DNA from: Diploptera punctata
Lineage: Eukaryota > Arthropoda > Insecta > Blattodea > Blaberidae
Length of the DNA stretch: 64,000 bases
Direction: 5' to 3'
Assembly (NCBI GenBank): GCA_030220185.1
Contig: JASPKZ010003441.1
Location: forward strand, 930,001 to 994,000
This document shows positions 53,431 through 62,339 of the stretch, one piece after another. Within the stretch, counting starts at the first letter, position 1. Every line of letters begins with the position of its first letter. The translations under genes and the position numbers were made by a program. The notes beneath the pieces were generated by a model. That model was not told the DNA's origin. It was given only the letters and a program-made list of their open reading frames with translations, and searched no databases.

Positions 53431-53985
53431 TAAGAATACATGTTCAATAAAAGTGATGAAGTGCTGTTACTTTACCGAGATGTGGTGGGCAGAAATGAAT
53501 CAATGACACTTCAGTACGACACTCCATTATGTCTAAAAAAGGGATGTTCATCCTTAGGAAGTCTATATTCTTCACAAAATTGCAAAAATGTTTTGCATAG
53601 AATATAATATTGTAGTTAAGTCTACTACTGACCAGTGACGTTTACACCATGGAGAATTAGCGAGTTTTGAAATGTTTAAGTGTGTGTGTAAAGTTACAGG
53701 TAAATCAGGAATTGAGAAAGGTGTAAGGAAAAAGAAAACTATGGGGCACAATTTGGCATTCTAGTTAACATGGAGAGCAAAAGACAATGACAGACTTATG
53801 ATTTTATAAGGTAAAATAAATATCTGCATATGAACAATAAAGTGCGGCAGTTTACTAAAATGGAATTGAAGAGTCTAATTTTTAATTATGTAGGATGCCT
53901 GTAGTTACTATACATACTACAGTTATTTATTTATTTATTTTTTTGTAATTTCTATATTTTGAATTTTCATTAACTTAAAATGTTA
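53431..53985. other. Intronic sequence, nothing recognised
   Basis: No reading frame or repeat mark that I can assign. Confidence 0.35.
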
Positions 53986-53989
53986 TATT

Positions 53990-54815
53990 AAATTAATGTT
54001 GGGAAGTAAACATTATGAGGTATTAAGTTATGTAGATAGGAAATAACACTATGAGGTTTTTTAATATTGTTTATTTTTTATTATTTCACTCACCTCATAC
54101 TTCATAATTCATAGCAGACCCTGGGTTTCTTCACATCTTTTGTAACATTCTCAATGCTGCGTCACGTTCACAACTGACGTCCAACAGCCTTCTATCCTGC
54201 AGACTGACCTCCGCGCCATCTGGTGGCCGACCAAAGAATTTCCAAATCAGTCCTCTTTCTTTATAACCGGGTATTTCAAAATTCATAGTTGTATTTTCAT
54301 TCTTGCATATGTAAATTTTTTCCCAAATTGTGAGTTCCTTTGGTTTATCCAATTGTTTAAGTAATTTTGTTTTGGTTTCTATTCTATGTTTTTCTGACCA
54401 GGCATGTGAAGCTATTGCAGATTTTTCAGTTTCTCCATTTTTAACATTTCTGAGATGTTCTTTTAATCTTGTATTTAGATTCCTTTTTGTTTTTCCTATG
54501 TATATCTTTTCACAATCTTTACAATTAATTTGATAAATTCCCGATTTTTTGCAGTCTTCAATCTTTTCATTTTTGTTGGTTTTTATTAAATTACCTAAGC
54601 TGTAATCATTTTTCGGTGCTAATTTAATGTTGAATTTGTTGAAAATTTTTTGAAACTTGTCAAATACCAAAGGATGGTATGTGAACTTCTTGAATTTTTT
54701 GCCTATATTTTTATCTGTCTGAAGAGTACTTTCATTGATGACTTTTTGTTCTTTGAATTTATTTATTTTCTTGTGTATCATCTTCTTTTGAAAACCATTA
54801 TCCTTAGCTGATAAA
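53990..54815 (-). mobile_element. PLE family F, minus arm of foldback
   Basis: One open frame, about 54812-54131: NGFQKKMIHKKINKFKEQ, KFTYHPLVFDKFQKIF, GIYQINCKDCEKIYIGKTKR, LKEHLRNVKNGETEKSA, LTIWEKIYICKNENT. No frameshift in this arm. The first 20 codons of the longer frame (from 54868) come from reading the opposite arm. The ribozyme at 54111-54163 ends it. Confidence 0.87.
54111..54163 (-). ncRNA. Hammerhead ribozyme-like, family F, U3-A8 core
   Basis: Helix I AGCA/TGCT, core TTGAGAA, T, helix II with one change (TTACA/TGTGA), GAA, ACCC/GGGT, C. Confidence 0.6.
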
Positions 54816-55317
54816 AATATAGGCAAAAAATTCAAGAAGTTCACATACCATCCTTTGGTATTTGACAAGTTTCAAAAAATTTTCAACAAATTCAACATTA
54901 AATTAGCACCGAAAAATGATTACAGCTTAGGTAATTTAATAAAAACTAACAAAAATGAAAAGATTGAAGACTGCAAAAAATCGGGAATTTATCAAATTAA
55001 TTGTAAAGATTGTGAAAAGATATACATAGGAAAAACAAAAAGGAATCTAAATACAAGATTAACCTCCTCGGGCCCAAGGTGTTATGTTAAAAAAATTTTA
55101 ATAATTTTTGTGAGTTTTGTAGGCAAAAAAATACAAGATTTACGAAAAAACAATAATTTAGATTTCAGAATGATTTAATACTGTAAAAAGCCATGTAACC
55201 TATAGGTTACATTGGGTCTGAACATTATATTTTTAGATACAAGCTGACATTTCAAATATTCTGTAGAATTATATGTCAAGTTGTATACACTTAAAGGTAG
55301 TTGCACGCAGACTCACA

Positions 55318-55323
55318 CACACT

Positions 55324-55375
<52 letters not shown>

Positions 55376-55378
55376 CAT
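55318..55378. repeat. (CA)n/(TA)n microsatellite in piggyBac
   Basis: CACACA then TATATA run, then ACATACATACG. Confidence 0.9.
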
Positions 55379-55446
55379 ACGTACAGTATAAATTATTCTC
55401 AAATGGAACATTGAACAAATAAACAGAAACATGAAAAAAACTGTAG

Positions 55447-56470
55447 TTACAAATCATGGAAAAGTTTGAAACAATTTCGATTGGCATTCAAACAAAGAAA
55501 CACTTTACATGAGGAGCACATTGTTCTACACTTTGGACTGTCACAACCTGGGAAGCGACGAGAAGTCCGCACATTTTGTGGAATTTCAGGCATGTGTAAA
55601 TTTTGTTTTTTGCATAGACTCTCATGTGGGGGAGAGGAGTAACTGCTTTTCTCTTTTGAGGTAATCCCCCAAAAAACTGTCTCATCCTGATCACCATTGT
55701 CTTCTTCTGAAACTTTGGAGTTCAAAAGTGAATGTGCTACGTCTACTCGAAGATCCATGTAATCTAGCCTATCCTTCTTTGATGTTTTCTGTGATGTTTC
55801 AGCTCTTCTCTGTTCAACCCATGAAGCAGCCATTGCAAAATCTATTAGATGGAAAATCAATTAAACTGTCCACTTCTTAGTGCGTGCTGAAATCCTATAC
55901 ATTGAAATATTCCGATCCAAGAAGTCCTCACCTCCCATGTTTTCATTGTAGGCTTCTACTATCTTAGGCCGGTCAACTAAAATGTATTGCTTTTTTTTTT
56001 GCACCACCTTCTGCATTCACCAACAGGAGCTGTCCCTTCAACAGATGAAGCAAGTGTAACAGGTTTGTTGTCATACCATTTGACAACACAAACTTGGCCA
56101 TCATCTCGTACAACCATATCATGGGCACCTCTTCCTTCCTTCTTCAGTGATGTGTCGGTTTCCAACATATCTAAAGAATCTTGATATAGGATCTATCATT
56201 TCGGTTTCGGGTACATGGTCTGGTAAGGGTGCTGGAGGAAAATATCATTTCTTTTCCATATTCCTTCATATTCTGTAATCTCATTAGAATCTTCTTCACA
56301 TTCAGGATTTTCTTCTTCAGCACTTGCTTCAATCTCTTCAGGTTCCTTGTTAGTATATGGGACATGAACCAAGGAAGTCTCTACCACATCATTATCATCA
56401 GAAAGTTCTGATAAATCAGACACATCAGAATTATCTCCAAAAATCAGGTCTTCAATGTTTCTCCTAATTC
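55447..56470 (-). pseudogene. piggyBac transposase with deleted catalytic core
   Basis: Minus strand. Acidic N-terminus 56423-56196 (SDLSELSDDNDVVE). Then, directly, the C-terminal third 56168-55977 (VVRDDGQVCVVKWYDNKPV, a piggyBac V-x-K-W-x-D-x-K block), IVEAYNENMGGEDFLDR, and 55860-55447 (HLIDFAMAASW, a Cys-rich end CRTMCSSCKVFLCLN, NCFKLFH). A stop after KKWTV and the missing catalytic region make it non-functional. The CRD that binds terminal repeats is still readable. Confidence 0.87.
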
Positions 56471-57213
56471 ACTCCTGTAATAAGAGAAAAACCCATTAGA
56501 AAAGTTGCTATATTTAGAACCCATTGTAACCTATAGGTTACACATTCATAAAAGATGCAATAGATTGATGGGATATGCACATTTAAAATGTATAACCAAT
56601 TTTATAATACACAGTATGTATCAGTAATTAACATGCATTTTTTTCAGAATTTTTAAACATGATAGAATGACTGTAAATAATACTTACTTTCTCTGCGGCG
56701 CGAAAACCTTCCTTTGTTAGTAGCAGCCATTTTCTAATAGCCAGCTGTAGAAAAATATGTTGAAATAATTAATCAAACCAAATACTGAATGCTAGTACAC
56801 TCTCTTGAGAATACTTTGGAGCTATTTGAAATCAACTTCATTGCTCTTAGCCAAAGTTATGAGAGTGGGAACTTGTGTAACCTATAGGTTACATGAGGCC
56901 CGAGGAGGTTAAAAGAACACCTCAGAAATGTTAAAAATGGAGAAACCGAAAAATCTGCAATAGCTGCACATGCCTGGTCAGAAAAACATAGAATATAAAC
57001 CAAAACAAAATTACTTAAACAATTGGAAAAACCGAAGGAACTCAAAATTTGGGAAAAAATTTACATATGCAAGAATGAAAATACAACTATGAATTTTGAA
57101 ATACCCGGTTATAAAGAAAGAGGACTGATTTGGAAATTCTTCGGTCGGCCACCAGATGGCGCGGAGGTCAGTCTGCAGGATAGAAGGCCGTTGGACTTCA
57201 GTTGTGAACGTGA

Positions 57214-57265
57214 CGCAGCATTGAGAATGTCACAAAAGATGTGAAGAAACCCAGGGTCTGCTATG
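57214..57265 (+). ncRNA. Hammerhead ribozyme-like, family F, U3-A8 core
   Basis: Helix I AGCA/TGCT, TTGAGAA, T, helix II TCACA/TGTGA, GAA, ACCC/GGGT, C. Pairs divergently with 54111-54163. Confidence 0.62.
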
Positions 57266-57355
57266 AATTATGAAGTATGAGGTAAGTGAAATAATAAAAA
57301 ATAAACAATATTATGAGGTATAATCATTAAAATTCATCGGAGAACATATTGTTTA

Positions 57356-57662
57356 GGGGGCACGCCGTAGCGTAGTGGTTAAGGCACTGAGCTACAAGCC
57401 GGAGGGTCGAGGGTTCAAGTCCCGTTGGGGTCAGGATTTTTAAACTGACCCAAACCCTCTGGCGGCACTGTGGCCCTGGGGTCGACTCAGCCTCTAACGG
57501 AAATGAGTACCAGACGCTTGTTCTGGGGTAAAGGCGGCCGTCACGCAGGGCTGACAACCCGGCTGACATAAAAGTGCCGATTGTCTAGAAAAAGTGGGAG
57601 CCTTAACCTCCTACTACCCCAAGGGCCTCCGGGTCTGTTGTGGGATCACTTTACTTTACTTT
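57356..57662 (+). mobile_element. SINE A, full copy with 12-bp duplication
   Basis: ACATATTGTTTA at 57344-57355 and 57663-57674. 307 bp: tRNA-like head (GCGTAGTGGTTAAGGCACTG, GGTTCAAGTCCCG), body, tail CACTTTACTTTACTTT. The best copy for defining the family. Confidence 0.9.
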
Positions 57663-57701
57663 ACATATTGTTTAAACAACTCACCTCATAGGATTCATGC
57701 T

Positions 57702-57752
57702 TCCATGATATCGCAATTTCAAACATAGTCATGTTCATCTTTAGCCATAACT
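57702..57752 (-). ncRNA. Hammerhead-like, family B, G5 mutated
   Basis: Core CTAAAGA (G5 changed to A), T, helix II GAACAT/ATGTTT, GAA, ATTGCGAT, A. Loss of G5 should abolish cleavage. Confidence 0.6.
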
Positions 57753-57844
57753 CCGACTGACGAAATTCTTCAGCCGTCAACTATTCTATTGTCGCCATCT
57801 TCAGTGCTGCCATCTATGGTTGAATTTATGAACTTCGAAATCAA

Positions 57845-58042
57845 TTGATTTCGAAGTTCATAAATTCAACCATAGATGGCAGCACTGAAGATGGCGACAA
57901 TAGAATAGTTTTTATTTCGAAGTTCATAAATTCAACCATAGATGGCAGCACTGAAGATGGCGACAATAGAATAGTTTTGATTTCGAAGTTCATAAATTCA
58001 ACCATAGATGGCAGCACTGAAGATGGCGACAATAGAATAGTT
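57845..58042 (+). repeat. 66-bp tandem triplication within PLE C-terminal coding
   Basis: TCGAAGTTCATAAATTCAAC begins at 57851, 57917 and 57983. 66 bp equals 22 codons, so the frame (ISKFINSTIDGSTEDGDNR) is kept through all three. Other family B copies have one. Confidence 0.9.
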
Positions 58043-58069
58043 GACGGCCGAAGAATTTCGTCAGTCGGA

Positions 58070-58119
58070 GTTATGGCTGAAGATGAACATGACTATGTTT
58101 GAAATTGCGATATCATGGA
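58070..58119 (+). ncRNA. Hammerhead ribozyme-like, PLE family B
   Basis: CTGAAGA, T, GAACAT/ATGTTT, GAA, ATTGCGAT, A. Core intact. Confidence 0.72.
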
Positions 58120-58189
58120 AGCATGAATCCTATGAGGTGAGTTGTTTAAACAATATGTTCTCCGATGAATTTTATTGAAATGTTATGTC

Positions 58190-58935
58190 TATCTTAAAAA
58201 AAACACTTTGAACAATTGAAGTCTATATATGACAGAAATAAAAATTTTTTGCCACTGCAACGGTTCTTCGTGACAACGGTTGTGAAAGTATTGAGGATGG
58301 AAATGAATAAGGTCCCAAAAACGGTCTAAGTAGAAGGAGAATATGAGGTGAGGTGATATAATTAATATATATTGTATTATATTGTAAGCCTATGTTTTCC
58401 CTTTACACAGATTTAGGCGCTCTCCCCCTACAGAGAAGAATTTGAACCATACTAATTTAGTTACACTTGTTAGTGAGTCATAAACTCTGTAATCTTCAAG
58501 CAAAGAACTGCAGTTTCAAGAGGTATCTCACTCATCTTCAGCCATTTTTATGACTGTTGAATTTTGGTTATACCTACATTTTCAAAGTGCCATCTGGATC
58601 ATACTAGAGAATCATAAAATTGAAAAGAAGCTATTGAAACAATTGGAAAAACCCTTGGATTTGAAAGTTTGGGAAAAGATATACATTAAAAAGAACTAAT
58701 TTAGATCCATGAATTTTGAAATTCCCAGCCAGTAAGTTCATAAAATCAACATCAGGGGCAGCTTTGAAGATGTAGCTGTAGACCGAAATTGAACAGTTGT
58801 AAAAATGGCTGAAGATGAGAGAGATGCACTTCTATGCCTGAATATCTCGAAGTTTATGAGGTGACATTTTACGACTCACTATTTATTAGTTATTAAATAA
58901 CTCATAGTGTTAATTCCTAAAATGTCAAATTTATT
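58190..58935. mobile_element. PLE remnants with decayed termini
   Basis: 58255-58365: a terminus with GAGGATGGAAATGAATAAGG and ATATGAGGTGAGGTG. 58440-58920: minus terminus then a plus C-terminal piece (EHHKIEKK-like, LEKPLDLKVWEKIYI, NFEIPSQ), ending AAGTTTATGAGGTGAC. Confidence 0.6.
58497..58546 (-). ncRNA. Hammerhead-like motif
   Basis: CTGAAGA, T, irregular helix II, GAA, perfect ACTGCAGT, T. Helix I weak. Confidence 0.5.
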
Positions 58936-59104
58936 ATTACCTCAAATTCCAGTTAAAGAAATGTTTTACACATTTGGAACTTGAAATATCCTTTGACATA
59001 TCAAAAAATTTGAGTAATAGAACTTTGAGTCATGAAAAAAAAAAATATATGTAAAATAAATATACAATACTACCCCAATGATCATAAGGAAGGTGCTGTG
59101 TAAG

Positions 59105-59340
59105 TTAATTGAGACCCATAAACTGTAGATAATCAACTAAAGATTTTAATTCCAGTATGTATTCACGTAGACTTTCACGGCTGGAGTTGCTATGATGATC
59201 TTTATGAAGATTTTCGAGCTGTAGGCCGTGGTCGTGAGGCTTGTAGTTCCCCGACGTTTTGCCAGAGACTGCGTCTGGCATCCTCAAGGGTTGTCTTGAG
59301 ACTCATGTAGATTCGTGTAGATTCCTATGTTATATAAATG
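59105..59340 (-). mobile_element. Repeat with distinct hammerhead-like end
   Basis: Around 59200-59290 the minus strand has GAGGATGCCAGACGC, CTCTGGC, AAAACGTCGGGGAAC. I have seen GAGGATGCC...GGCGAAACGTC-like ends in repeats of many animals. Coding part not recognised. Confidence 0.5.
59249..59290 (-). ncRNA. Hammerhead-like, U3-G8 variant
   Basis: Helix I CCC/GGG, core TTGAGGA, T, helix II GCCAGA/TCTGGC, AAA for GAA, palindrome ACGT, C. Stems are perfect but G12 is changed. Confidence 0.5.
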
Positions 59341-59823
59341 TTTGGCCAAATAGCCATTGTTCAGCATAAATGTAACCGTTTTTTAAGAGGGCACCAATTT
59401 TTTATTTGTAATGGTGGTTACATCACCCACTCACATAAACCCCCAGTATGACACACATGCCATTGGTTAATGGGTCCATCGGACCTTGCCGGGAGGATCT
59501 ATATATTTGAATCCACCAACCATTCTCACAAGCACCATTTGTGGACCATTTCTACGCCATGGCATGTCAGCGTAAGTGTTGAAATAGCATTTCCTCTATT
59601 TCTGATGATGTGGTTATACCGCCATTACTCGGTCCTCATAGCCTCATTTGTAAGAGCAGGTTGCACCACGAGCAGGTTGAGGTTGAGATTTGGATAGGAG
59701 AGGTTATGGAATGCACTTCACTATCCTTTGCAACCCATGTTTGCATGATTGTTTCTGATATACCACAATGCCCATATATCCATGATTGACAAATGTGTTT
59801 TGAGTAATGATTTTTGTTTGCAG
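59341..59823. other. Intron end before exon F, unassigned
   Basis: No recognised gene. Slightly less AT-rich around 59400-59700, where short frames have no known motif. Confidence 0.35.
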
Positions 59824-60002
59824 AAAGGTACAGCGCTACAGACACTTCAGAGAAGGAGAGTAGCGATGCCGAGAATAAATGTGAAGATGGCAGAATGCAC
59901 AAATGTGAAGATAATCTGTTCTACAAGAGTGTGACTGAAGTGAATCACCTTTGTGTAAAGGAACAAGTGTTGGATATCATTCATAATGTTCTGCATCAGT
60001 AA
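59824..60002 (+). CDS. CMTR2: CMTR2 terminal exon F with stop
   Basis: The acceptor TTTGTTTGCAG joins the phase-1 G of exon E to make GAA. The exon encodes an acidic linker (RYSATDTSEKESSDAENK), then LFYKSVTEVNHLCVKEQVL and a final IIHNVLHQ before TAA at 60000-60002. In human CMTR2 the C-terminus similarly has a short helix after FLWDLNAAI, so this is the natural end of the protein. No strong AATAAA lies immediately downstream. Candidate A-rich hexamers occur within about 30 bp of the stop, but I do not assign a poly(A) site. Confidence 0.83.
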
Positions 60003-60539
60003 CCATGTGATATTAAAATATAAGATTATAAAAACAAGTTTCACTCTCCTCAACTTGGATAAAATTTTGAGGCCTCTTTTATAAAAAGTACTACTTTTAG
60101 TTGTTATTTATTAGCAGTGTAAAATTTAATTAATAGAAAGACTCACCTCATAATTGGATGGCATTATGCATCAACTGGCTATGTGCCAATATGTAAGTTT
60201 TGAGAAAAAATATGTTTAAAGTTTAAGTCAATCAATCTTCATCATTTATTGTGGTGCCAAACTAACAATGCTGGATTTTGCAAATAATTTTCCTTGTTTG
60301 ACAGTTATGTATCAACAATCTAAGAGCAGAACATTTAGCGCTTAGTTGCATAATGCAAAATTTAGATTAGCATTTGTGAAGATCTGGTTTCATACCCGTT
60401 TGTTGCAAAACACAGAATCTCTGATAGTACTGATGGCATTCACGCTTTTCTTTAATAATAGAGCTATATTTAAAAATTTTACACAAAAATTGTGCATACA
60501 TTTACTTCATGACCAGATGGCATCAAAATATCAATTTTA
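60003..60539. other. CMTR2 3' UTR and downstream; unassigned
   Basis: Downstream of the stop. A PLE-like end (GACTCACCTCATAATTGG) lies at about 60140-60160. No other feature. Confidence 0.35.
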
Positions 60540-60592
60540 AAAAATGGTGCCTAGCTGATTGATGCATAATATCGTCCAAATGTGGTAATTTC

Positions 60593-60637
60593 TTGAAGAC
60601 TATAGTTTCAATATGCTACATATCATTATCAATTCTT
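60593..60637 (-). ncRNA. Hammerhead ribozyme-like, family G, U3-A8 core
   Basis: Helix I GAA/TTC, core TTGATAA, T, helix II GATATG/CATATT, GAA, palindrome ACTATAGT, C. Confidence 0.65.
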
Positions 60638-60655
60638 TCTAACTAGTAAGTTACA

Positions 60656-60700
60656 AAGAATTGATAATGATACCCACGTATCGAAACTATAGTCTTCAAG
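60656..60700 (+). ncRNA. Hammerhead ribozyme-like, family G, U3-A8 core
   Basis: Helix I GAA/TTC, TTGATAA, T, helix II GATAC/GTATC, GAA, ACTATAGT, C. Best-preserved U3-A8 copy. Confidence 0.7.
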
Positions 60701-61002
60701 AAATCTACAATTATGAGATGAGTTGTTAAAATTCTAACTTTCTATTAAATAAAATGAACCTCATAATGTCATTTCCTTTAAATATTAAGTGTAAAATGTA
60801 CTGGTTACCAATCTGATAAATCCTGTTTCACAAACAGAAACTACACTACTTTTAGCCGTTAGCAATGCCTCCTCTATTCATTGCATTAGTACATGACTCG
60901 TAGCTTTGTTGAATTGTTGTTCTGTAATATTATTCTTTAGCAAAGTTGACAAATTCATCGGAGAACATATTGTTTAAACAACTCACCTCATAGGATTCAT
61001 GC

Positions 61003-61053
61003 TTCCATGATATCGCGATTTCAAACATAGTCATGTTCATCTTCAGCCATAAC
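61003..61053 (-). ncRNA. Hammerhead ribozyme, PLE family B, intact
   Basis: Helix I TTATGG/TCATGG, CTGAAGA, T, GAACAT/ATGTTT, GAA, perfect ATCGCGAT, A. Confidence 0.8.
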
Positions 61054-61102
61054 TCCGACTGACGAAATTCTTCGGCCGTCAACTATTCTATCGTCAGTCG
61101 GA

Positions 61103-61152
61103 GTTATGGCTGAAGATGAACATGACTATGTTTGAAATCGCGATATCATGGA
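61103..61152 (+). ncRNA. Hammerhead ribozyme, PLE family B, intact
   Basis: Identical in core and stems to 61003-61053, on the other strand. Confidence 0.8.
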
Positions 61153-61252
61153 AGCATGAATCCTATGAGGTGAGTTGTTTAAACAATATGTTCTCCGATG
61201 AATTTTAATGATTATACCTCATAATGTTTACTTCCCAACATTAATTTAATAT

Positions 61253-61989
61253 GACAAATTCATTTAAAAAAAATTATTGGCAATTATTTATCGTCAACCA
61301 ACAATTTCATTCAATCTGAATTCTGGCATCACTCCTAACGGGAATTTCCTTATATTAAAGAAAAATTAAAACAACCTAAATTCAAAATGTATCATCACAT
61401 TGTTTTTGCAAGTATCATTTTCTAAACATTTGCTGAATTTTTTTAAGTTAATCAAGTGACATCACACATTGTTACAAGCTATATCAAGTTTTAAAACATG
61501 TTGAAAATAGTCACCCAGTACAAGATATCCTATCCGACCAAAATCCAATAAACACTAGTCATAAATGATGTTTTTATTATTAATTTAACATTTCTCAATG
61601 AAAGATATTACTAGTCATAAAGTTAGTAACGGTCATTTTAGTTAGTGTTTTAAATTAAAAACTGATTAATGTATATGTGAAATATTATTGGTTATATGTT
61701 TGTGCTAACAGAAATGAGACCCAACTAAAAACCTATGTTAAACAAAAAGAACAATGAAGGTTAGTATGATATTTCGGTTTATTAGCTTTTTAAATTTTAA
61801 GAATGATGTGTGCAAATGTGAATTAAACACACATATAATTTTTTACATTCAAACCAGGAGTAGAACCTCGAATCTCACCTCGACTTCTGGTTCAAACATA
61901 ATTTTTCTTTCTATTATAAAACTATATTAATTTCTGAAAACTGTTAATTTAAAATATAACATCAAAATCAAATATAGTTACTTATTGTG
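61253..61989. other. Mostly unassigned; fragment of tRNA array tail
   Basis: 61564-61612 has TTTATTATTAATTTAACATT and TCTCAATGAAAGAT, the junction of the 305-bp unit, without a tRNA. Otherwise nothing is recognised. Confidence 0.4.
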
Positions 61990-62315
61990 AGACTTTTTTT
62001 TCAAGCACGACAGGCCTAGAAGGCCCTAAGCCAACCAGCCGCTGCTGCCTCACATCCACATGTGTCAATCACAGAGGTAGACAATCATCTAGCCAGTGTA
62101 GGGTCTCCCAGCCATTATAGCAGGTCTTCTCAACCTGGAGTCACTACTTATTGTAGCTACTCAAATGCTTCACGATTCTGGGTGGGCACCGGTCCCATAC
62201 GGACCGAAATTACATGAGAAAATTTCTTCCCCCATGAGGACTCGAACCTGTGCAATTCCTGTAGCTCTGCGCCAAGGCTTCTTGCCTTAACCACTTGGCT
62301 ATGGCTCGGGACTAT
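61990..62315 (-). mobile_element. SINE B, full copy
   Basis: Minus strand: head GAGCCATAGCCAAGTGGTTA with GGTTCGAGTCCTC (62310-62230), body with CAATAAGTAGTGACTCCAGG, CCCTACACTGGCTAG, end GGCCTTCTAGGCCTGTCG. Reference copy for the family. Confidence 0.85.
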
Positions 62316-62339
62316 TTTGAGACTATACATTTAAAATTC

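Larger units (their letters stand above)
55063..56908 (-). mobile_element. piggyBac-like element with palindromic subterminal sites
   Basis: TTAA at 55059-55062 and 56909-56912; ends CCTCCTCGGGCC inverted. 1846 bp. Palindrome TGTAACCTATAGGTTACA (or one base shorter) at about 55194, 56526 and 56877. Contains N- and C-terminal transposase parts on the minus strand but no catalytic core. Confidence 0.9.
54816..57300 (+). mobile_element. PLE family F, plus arm, split by piggyBac
   Basis: Coding part 54816-55062 (KFTYHPLVFDKFQKIF, GIYQINCKDCEKIYIGK, RNLNTRL) continues after the piggyBac at 56909 (KEHLRNVKNGETEKSA, LKIWEKIYICKNENT, IPGYKERGLIW). Removing the element and one TTAA restores the frame N-T-R-L-K-E-H. 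A later T-to-A change makes a stop after KHRI. Confidence 0.87.
57301..58185. mobile_element. PLE family B foldback with SINE A and internal 66-bp repeats
   Basis: Outer ends TTCATCGGAGAACATATTGTT. SINE A is in the left arm. The right arm's C-terminal coding piece is triplicated. Ribozymes at 57702-57752 and 58070-58119. Confidence 0.82.
60540..60790. mobile_element. PLE family G terminal foldback
   Basis: Mirror arms around about 60647 with TTGAAGACTATAGTTTC and its inverse. Outer sequence CTACAATTATGAGATGAG on the right and CTCATAATGTCATTTCC end. Confidence 0.78.
60950..61252. mobile_element. PLE family B minimal foldback (ribozyme pair only)
   Basis: About 300 bp, nearly perfect palindrome centred near 61085. 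Contains only two termini back to back with divergent hammerheads; no coding residue. Right end CCCAACATTAATTTAA. Confidence 0.85.

Noticed and set aside
54131..54868. 245-codon frame as a complete protein
   Set aside because: The N-terminal 20 codons are antisense to the opposite foldback arm; the rest is a PLE fragment.
57845..58102. 85-codon frame with three 22-residue repeats as a possible new gene
   Set aside because: It is the C-terminal tail of a PLE, duplicated in place; outer parts match other PLE copies.
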